Part shown: positions 34,420 to 46,839 of the stretch, piece after piece
Position numbering within the stretch: the first letter of the stretch is position 1
Layout: each line of letters opens with the position of its first letter
From: Epiperipatus broadwayi
Taxonomy: Eukaryota > Onychophora > Udeonychophora > Euonychophora > Peripatidae
Direction: 5' to 3'
Assembly (NCBI GenBank): GCA_028023455.1
Contig: JAQFVV010006200.1
Coordinates: 8,668,521-8,732,520, forward strand
Length of the DNA stretch: 64,000 bases
Notes under the pieces: model-generated
Seen by the model: only the letters and a program-made list of their open reading frames with translations
Told to the model about the DNA's origin: nothing
Databases searched by the model: none
Made by a program: the position numbers and the translations under genes

Positions 34420-36080
34420 AGTATTTATACTATTACCTTATTTTTAAAAACCTTTGCTTACATTTTTATCAAGAGATGGAGCCATATAAAAACAAAAAAA
34501 TTCACATTCACGATTTAAAAAATTTTAATTTTAGAAAGTATTACTTTTTTTTTATCTGACATCTTTAATTCATTTTGTTATTCTTTTTTTAATGCCATTT
34601 GACAAAAATACATAAGCAAACAATTTTAAAATGTTAGTTATAGTTAGTATTTATTAATAATTCATTATACATAATAGTACTAATTATTTTATTTGTATTT
34701 TTTAAGATTATAAATATAGACATGCATTACATTACTGATTAAAATATAGAAAATAAAACTTTATTATTTTTAAAAATATTTTGAAATATGTATTTTAATT
34801 TCTATTTTAATTTTATAAGATATAATTGCGGATATATAATTTAAAATACAATTTTTTTTTAAATACTCTTAAAAACTTCATCTGAATATTTGTTTTTAAA
34901 TACATTTAAAATTTTATTTTAAAAAGAATATTGTTTTCCAAAGATTCCTATTTAAAAGAACTTCTAGGTTACAATATTAATTATACATTCAATACAGAAT
35001 GTTCTAAATTGCACTTCTGGTCTATTCTAATTTTTTGAGATTAGTGAGTATCTCATACTCAGTTTTAACAAATTCAAAACTATGCATTTTAATATCTATT
35101 ATTTGTAAATATTATTTATTTATTTTATAAATAAATAATTTATTTAACTATTCATTTATACAGAAATAAATATTTTGTTTTATGGTGATTTCAAAAATTG
35201 GTTTAGAGTCTTTTTTGTTTAGCATGAAAGTTTATTTACTTTTTAGTCAGTTTTAAACATTTTAAAATTGAATATAATGGAATAAATAAATTATTTACTT
35301 TATATGTATTTATTTATAAATAAATAATTTCAGAAGTCATATTTTCGTGTTACTAATGGAGATTATGAATTATGGTAAATATGATAATTCAAAATCGAGT
35401 ATATCAAAATAAATAAATTATTCATTTATTAGTAATTAATTATTTTTAAATAAATTGCGGTGAATTAACTCAGATTATTTTAGAGACTGAATTATCTTAT
35501 AGATTGGCTTACATAAAAATTATCGATTTTTTAGAACATGGTATTTGGAAAACATATAAGATAGTACATGGTTAAAATTATTATGGTTTAATTAGTGTAT
35601 ACAGTTTATATATTTTTATAAATATGTCAATATTTGTAAGTATTCTGTTTATCAATAATATATAAAAAAGTATTGAGTAATTAGATTTTTTTTCAACTGC
35701 TAATTAATGAAAAAACATATATATATATATAGTAGTAAAAAAGTAGGCATTTTGTTATGAGTTTGAAGATCATTAGTTCTGTAGTCAGTACAGTGATAAA
35801 ATGGCAGACTAGATGTCAAGATGCATACATAATGGCTTAACTCTATGATTTCATGCATGGATTTCATGAGAACTTCTGAGCAATAAAGAATTTGATTTTT
35901 TTTTTTAAATATAACAAATTTTTAAATTCAATTTTACATCTAAAAAAATTATTTTAATGTTATCATAGTCAATATGAAAGAAAAGTTTATCAAAAATGTA
36001 TTTTTAGCTAGAAAAAATATTATTCTTATATCTTCTCCTTTATATTTTTTGCATTTCTCTTCATATATTCATATATAGTA
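34420..36080. other. No gene recognised
   Basis: AT-rich sequence. Repeated aaataaataatttattta-like blocks at 35100-35460 are low-complexity. Confidence 0.45.
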
Positions 36081-36084
36081 AAAA

Positions 36085-36285
36085 CATTTTCTCATCTCCT
36101 CTTATACACTTTAATGCAATCTTTTTTTTATATTTTTTTCCTTATTTTGCTTATAGTTTATATGATATGTTTAGATGTAGCTTTGAGGAAGACTGCAGGA
36201 CAGTTGAAACTTTAAGCAAAATAGAGAAGGAATTATAAAAAAAGATTGCATTAAAATGTATAAGAGATGAGATTTTTTTTTAATA
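36085..36285 (+). repeat. Foldback element with hammerhead-like core at its centre
   Basis: The arms catctc.tcttatacacttt / atgtataagagatgag and gcaatcttttttt / aaaaaagattgc pair around an asymmetric centre. The centre (36180-36220) reads UUGAGGA (36183-36189), an ACUG/CAGU hairpin, then GAAA (36206-36209), closed by GCUU/AAGC outside. That is the hammerhead arrangement with two changes in CUGANGA-type positions. There is no ORF. Confidence 0.55.
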
Positions 36286-36289
36286 TATA

Positions 36290-37495
36290 AGAATAGAAAA
36301 AAAAATATTGCCATCATATGAACTGCTTACAAAGATAAAGAAAACACCATAGTGTAGGTAATGTTATTTTAACATTAAATGTGATAAGCATTTAAGAAAT
36401 TTTAAATTTCTAAAAAGAATTTATTACATAACAGTCATAAAATAAAAATCAAACATTTGCAGATAAAATTATTTTGGTAAACAGTAATGTTCAAATTAAG
36501 AACTCATACTTAGACTTGGAAAAAAAGTGGAAGTAATAAACTAGATATTAAATTTCAATTTAAGACATAACATGCTAATTAATCTTTAAAAAACACAATT
36601 CTTTAATTATATGACTACATTTAATTAAAAGATTAAAATTTATAGTGTTTTTTTTTTTTACATACGTCTTATAAAATGGTAGCGCAAAAAAATTAAATAA
36701 GTTTGATCATTTTACATACTGAAAACTGCATTTAGTTTGAAACTGACATAAAATTATTCCAGACAATAAACTACAGAACTACTTAACAGTATTTAAATGC
36801 AACAAATTTTTGACATTTTGAAAATACATATTTAAATATTAACTTAAAAATTAATTCCATCTCTGTTCATTACTTGTATAAACATCCATCTTATATATTG
36901 TAAATAATAAATAATTCAGATTATATGAAAGTGAACAGGAAATAACTGAAGGTTCCAATGAGTTATATAATGTAAATAAACTCTTAAAAGACAGCTGATA
37001 ATTAAGTAACTCATTAGAAACTTCAATTAGTTACTTGTATATACAAGTAAGTGAAAATGTAAAAAAATCTAATATAATTTTACTTTCTTATTTCCGTTTT
37101 AAAATTTCTTATTAATTAAAAAAAAATTTACATAATATTTTTATTTCAAATTTTTATCAAATATTAAAAAAATGTGATTCTGTTTAAATATTTTTAGCTT
37201 GAAGAATTCATAAATTTCTTTTATCTTTTTTTACTAAATTTACTAAGTAGAATATATTTAAAAACATATTTACTCTTATTCAAAAAGATTTTTAAAAAAA
37301 TAACGAGAGACACAGATTTAATAATTCCTCTTTCATCATATAGCTCACATAATTTAAACATAATAGTATATAATTTTAAAATACAAATTGTAAACAATAA
37401 TAAAATACAGGGTGGTATAAATCTTTTCTAACTCTAACCTTTGTGAGATAAATATTTATAAGATCGTTAAATTCTGTATTTTCTTTAAGGCAAAC
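36290..37495. other. No gene recognised
   Basis: AT-rich non-coding sequence. Confidence 0.45.
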
Positions 37496-37502
37496 TCTAA
37501 AT

Positions 37503-39995
37503 TAAAACAGCAGAAACTGTCCCCAAACAGTAGTGCTATCCAGGGCAAAACATAGTAATCATTAGATGTTATAAGGATTGTGTATCAAAATCCCTATCTA
37601 GTGCCTACACATTCAATATCCCCAAACTATTTAAAGTTTGTGGCCTTCATCAGTGATAAGCCTTGGATTTAAAAGCACTGCATTTAAACTTTTGGATCTA
37701 ATATAGCCAACTTTTACCTTTTTAGTTAACTATACAGCTTTGAGTCCAAAATGAAAACACAATAATGTTTTCAATGCAAGATCATTCACTTATATAGACA
37801 TACAAATCGAAAACAGTTTAGTTTCTATATATTTTGATGTTTTTTAAATAACAATAGGTACCGTAATACTTTTGCTAGGATTAGTATTAAATCACTAAAA
37901 CCTTATCTTTCCCACCATTTCTTACATGTACACAATCTATTAAAAAAAGTAGTTCTCTCCAAATAGTAGTGCCACCCAGTACAAGCCATAGTAATCAATA
38001 GATGCCAAAAAGTGCTTATTCATTCTGTATCCCCAGACTAGTTTCTAGCTTGAAGTCTTCATCAGTTTTAGATCTAAGAGTACTGTATCTAGATCACTGG
38101 ATGTAATGCAACCCTAAAAAGATAAAGGGTGGCTGGTGGAGGGTTGTATTGGTTTCAAAAATTTATGTTCAGTGCTTTCAGAACCAAGGCTCCACACTGA
38201 TGAAAGTCACAATCTATAAATCAATCTGGGGATATTAAATAAGTAGGCAGTAGATCATGATTTTGATGCACAAGTCTTCTAGCATACATGGACTACTGTT
38301 TTAGAAGATTATATAATCATAAAAAATGTTTATCATGTGGTGTTTTAGTGGTTTTAATACTAGTCCTGGTTAAAGAATAATGGTGACTATGATTATTAAA
38401 AAACCAAAGACACCAAAATGTATAAATACTGAACTGAGTTCAAATATGTATGACTAAACAAATGAATGAGCTTGAATTGAGAACATTACTGTGTTTTCAC
38501 TTTGGTCTCATAGTTTTATAGTTAACTAAGAAGATAAAAGGTAATTGCTGGAGATTTGCATTAGATCCAAAGATCTAGATCAGTGGTCTTCCGGGTCGCA
38601 GAAGTTTTCTGCCAGGCCGCGCTAGATTGGCAAGAAAGTTAGTAATAACAAAATAATAAGATTTTAAACTTTTAATTAATATAAACAGTTTTTATTTATT
38701 TTTTCATCGCATTTTTACCCTGTTAAAAAATAAGAAACAGAACAAAAACTAAATCTAATCAATCATACATAAATTAATTTGTTTTGCTATTTATCACAGA
38801 TGTTTATCGAGAGATAGAATTAAATTTATTATTTTTCTAAAAAAATTCAAAATTAAAAAAAAAGGTTTTTTATTATACAAACTCCAGTTGTCTTTTGATA
38901 GCCAATCACGGTCGCTTGTCAGCATTGTTTATGTGTTAAAACAAGATCAAAACTTTTGACTTTTTCAAGTTTCGTTTTCTTTTTTTTTTTTTTGTTTAAA
39001 AATATGCCCACTTTTTTTTTGGTCTATAAGGCGATATTTTTTGGTTTTATTTGTATACTGCTAATAATATACTAAAACTTTTATTTTTAAAACCAATTTC
39101 TGTTAACCTTTTTTTAAAAATAAAAACAAACAAAAAATAACTTTGCGATTTTTTTTTGGCTTTATTTCTATTGCGTGATATCTATTTTACCATTTTAAAA
39201 AAAAAAACTTTTCCTATTAATTACATTTTTTGATCCTTTCAACACACCAGCACAAAAAAAAATAAATTACAATAACATCAAAACTTCAGACTTTTACACA
39301 TTTCATTTTATTTTTTCAGATTTAAAATACGAAAAAAAATTTTTTGACTGTACGGTGATTAATTATGCGATTTCTATTTTGCCCTTACTACTATCAAAAG
39401 ACAACCTTTATATATATATATATATAACCATCTTGTATATTTAACATTAAATACAGATATTACATTTATCATAATCATTGCCATGTAATTACACTAGCTA
39501 TGATATTTCCCAACATTCAGGTGAATAACATTTTATTCTTGAATGTTTTAACAATGAAATAATAAACATAGAAATGCAAGCACATTAATGAGAATGATTG
39601 TTATTGTACTGTTTTCTGTGTTCAGCATATGAAGATAAGCAACACCATTACAATATACAATAAGTAGTGTGCTGTTTTTAGTCAGTTATAACAATTATGC
39701 TTATCTAAGGCTAAGCAGGTTACACCTTTAAGAAAATTTATCTGTAAACTTCTGCCCATCCACGAAATCTTATCCTTATTTTTGCCAGGCCGCAGGTGTG
39801 AAAAGGTTGAAGACCACTGATCTAGATGCAATGCTAATTCAAGGCTCCTCACTGATAAAGGCCACAAGCTAAATACTAGTCTGGGGATATTGGATGGGTA
39901 GGCACTAAGTAAGGATTGATGGACAAACCTTTGATTACTATGGCATGCACTGAATGACACTACTGTTTGGAGAGAATTGCTACTGTTTTAAGAGA
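37503..39995. repeat. Family A head-to-tail and inverted array (with nested hAT)
   Basis: Module 1 (about 37503-37937) and module 2 (about 37938-38117) lie head-to-tail. They are followed by inverted counterparts (about 38118-38580, resumed at 39828-39995 after the nested hAT). Hammerhead-like cores occur at 37654-37630 (GAAA decayed), 38065-38042 (minus strand, CUGAUGA and GAAA both present), 38197-38215 (plus, GAAA decayed) and 39853-39875 (plus, CUGAUAA). The centre of symmetry is near 38117. Sequence divergence between arms shows an old array. No target duplication was found for the whole. Confidence 0.7.
38581..39819 (+). mobile_element. Non-autonomous hAT nested in the family A array
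   Basis: The 1239-bp element has inverted ends CAGTGGTCTTC and GAAGACCACTG and a perfect 8-bp target duplication, atctagat (38573-38580 and 39820-39827). The inner ends are C/G-rich (gccaggccgc on both sides) while the interior is AT-rich. No transposase frame can be read, so it would need one in trans. The host array reads through the duplicated 8 bp, so the pre-insertion site is clear. Confidence 0.9.
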
Positions 39996-40149
39996 TTGCA
40001 TTTACCTTTGACTCATGGAAATGCTGAATTTAGAGATCATTTTAGAAATACTGCACAAATTACATCTTGAATTATAAAATTATGCTGTTATTTGGAAATT
40101 GGAATTTGCTGAGGATTTATGGCAAGACTTTATTAATATTAATGCATTA

Positions 40150-40444
40150 AACATCACGTGATCACCAATCTTTAGTCTTACACAAGCTGTTTACGCAGAT
40201 GCAAAACTGTCCATACAGTAGTGCTCCTCAATTCAAGCCAGAGTATTAAATGGATGCAGAAAGATTTATGCATAAAATCCTTATCTAGTGCCTACTCACC
40301 CAATATCCCCAGACTAGTTTCTAGCTTGTTGGATGAGTAGTAACTAGATAGGGATTTTATTTTATGCACAAACCTTTGTGCATCCATTGATTACTCTGGC
40401 TTGCACTGAGTGGCACTACTGTATGGAGAATTTTGCCTCTGTGT
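40150..40444 (+). mobile_element. Family A retroposon, 13-bp target duplication
   Basis: It is flanked by a perfect actttattaatat (40137-40149 and 40445-40457). It starts with the family head (cattaaacatcacgtgatcacc), includes two inverted modules and ends in gagaattttgcctctgtgt. The inversion junction (gactagtttctagcttg joined to ttggatgag) falls exactly inside the hammerhead-like core, removing CUGAUGA. It is non-coding. Confidence 0.82.
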
Positions 40445-40459
40445 ACTTTATTAATATGT

Positions 40460-41780
40460 CGTCATTACTGATCATACTTTTACAATTTTCAAAGGTTACT
40501 ATGGTTGATTCATTCAGGTATTTATTTGGCACATGGGATAGTTTTTAGAACACTTCTATGTTGTATTTAATTCATGTTGATTGGCACCAGTTCAAATAAA
40601 AATTTACATATAGGAAATATATTAAGAACAGTAGCAAAGATAATGGGAAGATTTTTAAAGGTTGGGTTATTCAGGCAAGATTAAAATTTCAAGCATAAAA
40701 TTTATTGTTAACATGCACTGGCGTTTAAAATAAATCCTCAACATTTATATGTCACTATCAGTCAAATGATCTAAAATAAAATATTGTCAGGATTTTATTT
40801 TTACAATAGTTTACTTAAAAATATTTTACTCACTATATTATAGATTGTCAGCAGTAGACTGCATCTGTTATATCTTTTCTAGACTAAATTTTAAAATATA
40901 TACTTTTTAATATCATCTTTATCACGTGAGAATTTTGATTTTTAGTAATAATAGAAATCTGGTCTTCCACATAATTAATATTCTAATTAAAAATATTTTT
41001 TCAAATGATTAGATTGTTTTTCTGACATGTAAAAACTAAAGTCTTTTGTTTATCAGGTAGTTCCAACTTTTTTACTTTTAATTATATCAAATAGCATTAT
41101 TTTGTATTTTTTATTTACTTTAAAACTCTTAATCCAATCAGTAATCTTTAAAAAAAAAAAAAATTAGAACAGTCTGTTGAAAACAATCTTTTGTTACATA
41201 GAAACTAAATGTATTTTTCTTAATACAAACTCCAAATTTAAAAATGTGAATTTCTTTAAGTACATTTTATTTAAAAGTACATATTAAGCATTTCCATTCA
41301 CATATATATTTGATTTTATGTATATGTGTGCCTAATTAATAAGGGTTTGGATTTTATCATAATTAATTTAGATTTGTCTTGCTAAAAATTATGTTAAAAC
41401 AAACCTGCTTTATCTACTCTACTTAATACTACTTATCTATTAATTTCTATGTGCCTATTTGTTCAGCCCGTCAAATTATTTCAATGTGTGTGTGTATCAA
41501 TTTATCTTTACAAATTAACATGCGCAGTAAATACTAAATATTCACGATTTTTTAAAAAAAATATTGTACACTAGAAAGAACAAAATTTTGAATATGAAAT
41601 TTTTTTTAAAAAAGTTAATAATTATACCTTGATTTTCCATATTAAATCCAATATATCGTTTTTCCGCTTACAATAAATAATTAAAATAGATTATTAAACA
41701 ATTCTATATTTATATTCCAGAATCTAATTTAAACTACATTTATAGATTTTTTCTTTATATTTCTGAATATTCTAAACTAA
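40460..41780. other. No gene recognised
   Basis: AT-rich non-coding sequence. Confidence 0.45.
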
Positions 41781-41793
41781 GATAAACTTATTA

Positions 41794-41947
41794 AACAGGC
41801 AAAAACTCTCCATATAGTACTGCCACTTGTGCTAACCAGAGTAATCAATGGTCACCAGAAAGGTGGCACTACTATATGGAGAGTTTTTGCCTGTTTACTA
41901 ACAGTTATGTGCAAGCATGAGATGGTGATCATGTGATGTTTAGTGGT
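41794..41947 (-). mobile_element. Family A retroposon, miniature copy
   Basis: It is flanked by a perfect 12-bp repeat, ataaacttatta (41782-41793 and 41948-41959). The 154-bp insert keeps only the terminal AAACAGGCAAAAACTCTCC inverted pair and the family head (on the minus strand ACCACTAAACATCACATGATC). The centre, with the ribozyme-like core, is deleted. It defines the two true ends of the family. Confidence 0.85.
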
Positions 41948-41959
41948 ATAAACTTATTA

Positions 41960-43075
41960 GGTTATGATTTTTTTTTTTTAAAATATTGTTTACTTTAAAA
42001 TGCAAATAAAAATTATTTTTGATTAAATAATTGAGGACACATCAACAACGGAAAAGGCGTGGAACGTAAAAATAAATAAAAATTGGGTACTAGATTTCTC
42101 CAAGTAACGATTAATTGGCAATAGTTACAAATATTAATTTATATAAAAGTATTTCTGTTAAATTTGTCTTATGAATAATTATATTTGCCTACAATAACGA
42201 CTGTGCATCAATATATATATATTGGGTGTAGTATATATTAATTTCTATCAACATAAGAGACTGGAAAAAGAAGTTTACTATTAATTAAAATCATTTAATT
42301 TGTCTTTGAGACTTCAAAGGCACAGCCGAAAAAATTACTAATGTCCACTCCTTGTGAATTACAGCAACTGTTATTACTATGTAATTATTTATAAGATAAA
42401 TAGATACGGATGTGATCATGATCATATGTCAGACAGCATGGTGAGATTATTGGTTTCTGTCTAAGAATTTTTGATTTTTTTAAAAAAAACACCATGGTCT
42501 TTCTTCTTACTTACCTAATAATTTTTTACTGAAATATCAATTGAATTTATTTGAAAAAAGAATAAATTGAGTACAAATGTGTGTGAATGCTGATTCTTTT
42601 TATAGTTTATAATCATGACTGACAAAACTAAATTATCTTTCATTCCCAGAGACTATAAAGTTGTCAGCCAAAATCCACAGCTGATGACAAAATTCAGAGA
42701 ATGATAAGATACTCTGATTATGCATCTAGTTTATTATTTGATTATAACCTTTTAATTAATTAATTACTACTGTACATTACTTTCAAGTGACAAAATATTG
42801 CCTGAATTAGAAAAAAAATCTAATATTAAATTAAACATTGGCAATTTAAAATAAAAGTTTAAAAAACAATTAATTTGAAAAGTAGACATGTATTTTACTA
42901 CAAAGTACAAATATTGAAAACATACGTTCAGTGGGATTCATTATAAATAAAAACTGTAATATCAACATCATGATGATTAATGGTGTAACAAACAGAATGG
43001 CAACATGGAAAATATCAACTGCAGTTAATTCAGGTTTAAGCCCCAACAAGTTTTTATTGTGAAGAAGAAATAGAG
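41960..43075. other. No gene recognised
   Basis: AT-rich non-coding sequence. Confidence 0.45.
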
Positions 43076-43081
43076 GATTTG

Positions 43082-43973
43082 GTACTTTGGTATTAGTACT
43101 GCTATGACCTATTACTCTAATGACATTATTACTCTAAGTTTGTGATGTTTAAGATAATGTCTCCAAGTAATGTGTGGACAAACTTATCAATAAAATATGC
43201 CTTCAGATACCATGGAGGCATTATTTTAAACATCATAAACTTAGAATAATATGCCACTGAATGTAATATATCATAGCACATGTAATATGAAAAAACAATG
43301 GAGACATGTATTAGTTATGGGAAAAAAGTAAAAAAAAACATTAAAAAATTAAGTAAATAAGTATTTATGAGTTGTACTTTATTGGACAACACTGCATGAC
43401 ACTGAAAACATTCTTCCCCCTCCCTGTATACTGCAGCACTTTGCACCATTATAAACTGCATGTTAAATCTAAAAAAAAAAAAAAAAAACCAAAATGGTGA
43501 GCTGCAATTTTAGAGTAGTGAAATGTAACTTTGAAATAATATTTTAAAAAGTATTTTAAATGAAAAAAATATTTCTGGCTGTAAAAAAAAAACAAATATT
43601 TAATATTTTAAAATGTTTAGCAAAAATAAATAAAACAAATATAACAACATTTAACTAGAAATGTATTTTTAAATTTAAAAAAAAAATACAAATGATGAGA
43701 GTCACTGTGGCAGACTGAACTTAATGTGTTCTAGAATGGAAAAAAATCTCAGTGAAAGGATCACAGTGTTAGCATGGATGTGATAGCAAAAAATCTCACA
43801 AACAGCACTTTTTTAATCTCACAGGTCACTACATACATATCTTAATCATTGCCATGGATTAGTCATGCCAGTACTTCAGTTGCCATGACATTGTTAAGTT
43901 AAGCTTTAAATAAATATTATCGGATGAAAACGTCATCAGAGTAATATGTCATAGCAGGACTAATACCAAAGTA
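43082..43973. mobile_element. TIR element of unassigned superfamily, 45-bp inverted ends
   Basis: The left end TACTTTGGTATTAGTACTGC is answered by the right end GCAGGACTAATACCAAAGTA, and the inversion continues to about 45 bp (ctattactctaatgac / gtcatcagagtaatatg). Inside, 43130-43280 is a smaller palindrome (ctaagtttgtgatgttta / taaacatcataaacttag). No transposase is readable and no clear target duplication was found. A related end-like block (gcaaatctaatacaaagtacc) occurs at 47171-47191. Confidence 0.65.
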
Positions 43974-44450
43974 ATGAGAATTTTTATATAAATGTACAAA
44001 ATGCTTTTGATGGCATCATATAGCATTTTTAACTTGCCTTGGGAGATTTTAGTGCTAGAAGTTGTAAATGATTGAAAGATAAAAGTGCTGTGAGTGAATT
44101 TGGTTATGGTGATAGAAATGAGAGCAATCACATATTTGTGAAGTAACAGAAAGTAAAATTTATATGTTATGAATTTCTGCTTTGAAGAAAATGCTAAGGT
44201 AAAATAGATAAGAAATATCAAAATAAAAGAAGAGCAAAATTAAATTATATTAATGCAGGAATAATCATCTATTAATAAAATGTAAAATATCATGATAATG
44301 CAAAGTTAAAAAGTCAAATATTAAGCAAAACAAAGTTAATTAATTTTTCTAATCTTCAGAAACTCCAATAAACTGACAAGTTGATTTAAAACAAATTTAG
44401 AAGATGGATCAGACTTGAATGAGATCAATATAAAAATAATTAATATTTTA

Positions 44451-45008
44451 CCATTAAGCATCACATGATCACCATCTCTTATACTAGCACATAATTGTTT
44501 ATAAACAAGGCAAAACTCACCATACAGTAGTGCCACCTGTGCCAACCAGAGTAATCGATGGATGCCAGAAGGCTTGTGCATAAAATCCCTATCTAATGCC
44601 TACTCATCCAATATCCCCAGACTAGTTTCTGGCTTGTGGCCTTCATCAATGAGGAGCTTTGGATCTGAGAGCACTGCACCTAGATCTTAAGATCTAATGC
44701 AAGCCTCCAGCAAACACCTTTTATCTCTACTTAACTATAAAACTATAAGAATGAAATTGAAAACACAAAAATATAAGAGATAAAAGGTGGTTGCTGGAGG
44801 GTTGCATTAGATCCTAAGATCTAGGTGCAATGCTCTCAGATCCAAAGCTCCTCACTGATGAAGGTCACAAGCCAGAAACTAGTCTGGGGATATTGGATGA
44901 GTAGGCATTAGATAGGGATTTTATGCACAAGCCTTCTGGCATCCATCAATTACTCTGGTTGGCACAGGGTGGCACTACTGTATTGAGAGTTTTGCCTTGT
45001 TTATAATA
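44451..45008 (+). mobile_element. Family A retroposon, nearly complete inverted dimer
   Basis: It is flanked by a perfect 13-bp repeat, aattaatatttta (44438-44450 and 45009-45021). The layout is family head (cattaagcatcacatgatcacc), then a module ending in a hammerhead-like core on the minus strand (UUGAUGA at 44649-44643, GAAA at 44629-44626). A central palindrome (ttttatctctactta...aagagataaaagg) follows, and then the mirror module with CUGAUGA at 44855-44861 and GAAA at 44875-44878 on the plus strand. The end is gagttttgccttgttt. This 558-bp copy is the best reference for the family. It has no ORF of its own. Confidence 0.88.
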
Positions 45009-45021
45009 AATTAATATTTTA

Positions 45022-45475
45022 TTAAGAACTGCTGTAAAAAAGCAGGAATTAGCCATTAAATTTTCAACAGAGACAAGACAAGGTATAAAGAAAAATTAGA
45101 ATATTAAAATATTTAAAAATAATTCACAGAAATGTATGTAAGGAATTCTAATAAAAATTGAATGAAAAATGTAAGTAAACAATTTTGAAATAATAAAAAA
45201 AGCTATATAAAAACGAAAGTCTCAAAAATAGATCACTTGATGTTTGAAAAAAAATTATTTCCACAATAAAAAGAAATAAAATTGCACTATTATTAAAAAT
45301 ATATACTTCATGAAATATGTAAAAGAATTCTATTAAAAAAAATTATATAAATAATAGCAAACACAATAGTTTCCACAATTAAAACATCTCTTGAAATTAA
45401 ACTTATTTTAAATGAAGAGATGAGGCCATATTTAAATCTATAAAGAAATGAAGATTTTCATGAAATGATGAATAT
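45022..45475. other. AT-rich, possibly decayed upstream part of the adjacent LINE
   Basis: No readable domain. Given its position it may be the eroded linker or early RT region of the RTE-like element that follows. Confidence 0.35.
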
Positions 45476-45479
45476 TATT

Positions 45480-46835
45480 ATAGATATCTTTAAAGAACCA
45501 GATAAAGAAATAGAGAAATTGTTAGCAATGTCTAAATGATGAAAATGCATTAGATGATTGAAAACATAGTAATGACATTTAATAAAAGTAAAAAGAAAAA
45601 ATATTAGAAATTACAAACCTATCAATTTTCTACTAAATTTATATCAGATTTTATAGTATAATCATCCTGAGTTATCAAAAAAAAACTTAGAACTCAAACC
45701 AAACAAAATAAACTGAATTCAAAAGTGTTTCTGCAGACAAATTACATCAAATATTAAGAGAAAGTATAAAAAAATCAGTAGATATGAGTAGCCATTATGC
45801 TTCGAATTTGTAGATTATGAAAAGACATTTGCTTCTATAAACTTTTCAGTAATGATTAAAACTTTGGAACATTCAGATATATTCCCAAGATATTATCAAA
45901 TTCTTAAGATCATTTATCAAAATGTAACAAAAGAAATTAGATTATATGGTAACAATATAATTAACATTGAAATAAACTTGCAGTAGGGAGATTCAATATC
46001 AATAAAACTTTTTACAGCAGTTTTAGAGAAATAGTTTGTAGATTAAAATGGAAAGCTATGAGAACAAAAATAAATAGATATCTTTTAAGACAATCTAGTT
46101 TTTACATATGTAATTATTTTTGCAAAGAATGCTACAGATCTTTAAGAAATGTTACAAGAATGATGAAATAAAAGCAAGAAAATAAGGCTAAAGATAAATT
46201 CTAAAAAGGCTAAAATATTTGATGATCTTTCAAAAAAAAAAAATGACAGTAATGAATTAGAAAAAGTTAACTAGATATCTTGATCAAAGTAGTAATATAG
46301 ATGGAAGTATAATGAATAAAATTACTCATAGTATTAAACTTGGATGGAATACTTTTGATAAAAATATCTTAATATTAAAACATAACATATGTGCTTGAAA
46401 AAAAAAGTTTTTAATAAATGATTTTTACCAATACATGTTTATAGATATGAGATACAAAGGCCTCAAAGCATAAAGATGTATGTTGGGAGTAACAAAATGG
46501 AAAGAGGATTATAAACAAAATGATTTAAAAAAGCAAGCAGCAGTCAAATTCATTGAAATAATTAGAGTCTAAAATGGAGTTGGGCTGGAAGTTATTAAAA
46601 GATATGACAGTATAAAGACAATTGAAATCATAAACTGGATTATAAGAGATTGCAAAAGAGCCTGAAAGAATCCATATATAAGCTGAATTGATGACATGTG
46701 AAAATTTGCTGGAATTATATGTGAAAGAGATGCTATGAATTGGAAAAACTGGATTAAATATGAAGAGACCATCTCGCATTGGATTGATGATAATAGTTGA
46801 AAATTATATTTACTGTTCTGGGGTTAAGCCATACA
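45480..46835 (+). pseudogene. RTE-like LINE, RT core to C-terminus, decayed
   Basis: With many frameshifts, plus-strand fragments follow the RTE/BovB order. FVDYEKTFDSI (RT motif A, first catalytic Asp kept) is at about 45810-45845, GDSISIKLFTAVLE (motif B) at about 45985-46030 and VIIFAKNATDL at about 46110-46145. A C-terminal block near 46560-46770 has LKWSWAGS and a degraded GRP..RW.DDI-like region. The FADD catalytic box is lost at about 46100. It resembles the 3' half missing from the RTE fragment at 1-2210, on the opposite strand. Whether both belong to one subfamily cannot be settled. Confidence 0.72.
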
Positions 46836-46839
46836 TTAT

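Noticed and set aside
39682-39960. 92-codon minus-strand frame
   Set aside because: Spans the end of the nested hAT into family A sequence.
43949-44221. 90-codon hydrophobic minus-strand frame
   Set aside because: Starts in the TIR of an unrelated element; composition explained by AT-richness.
44336-44581. 81-codon minus-strand frame
   Set aside because: Crosses the family A boundary; similar frames at 60886-61083 and 22151-22333 arise from the same repeat.
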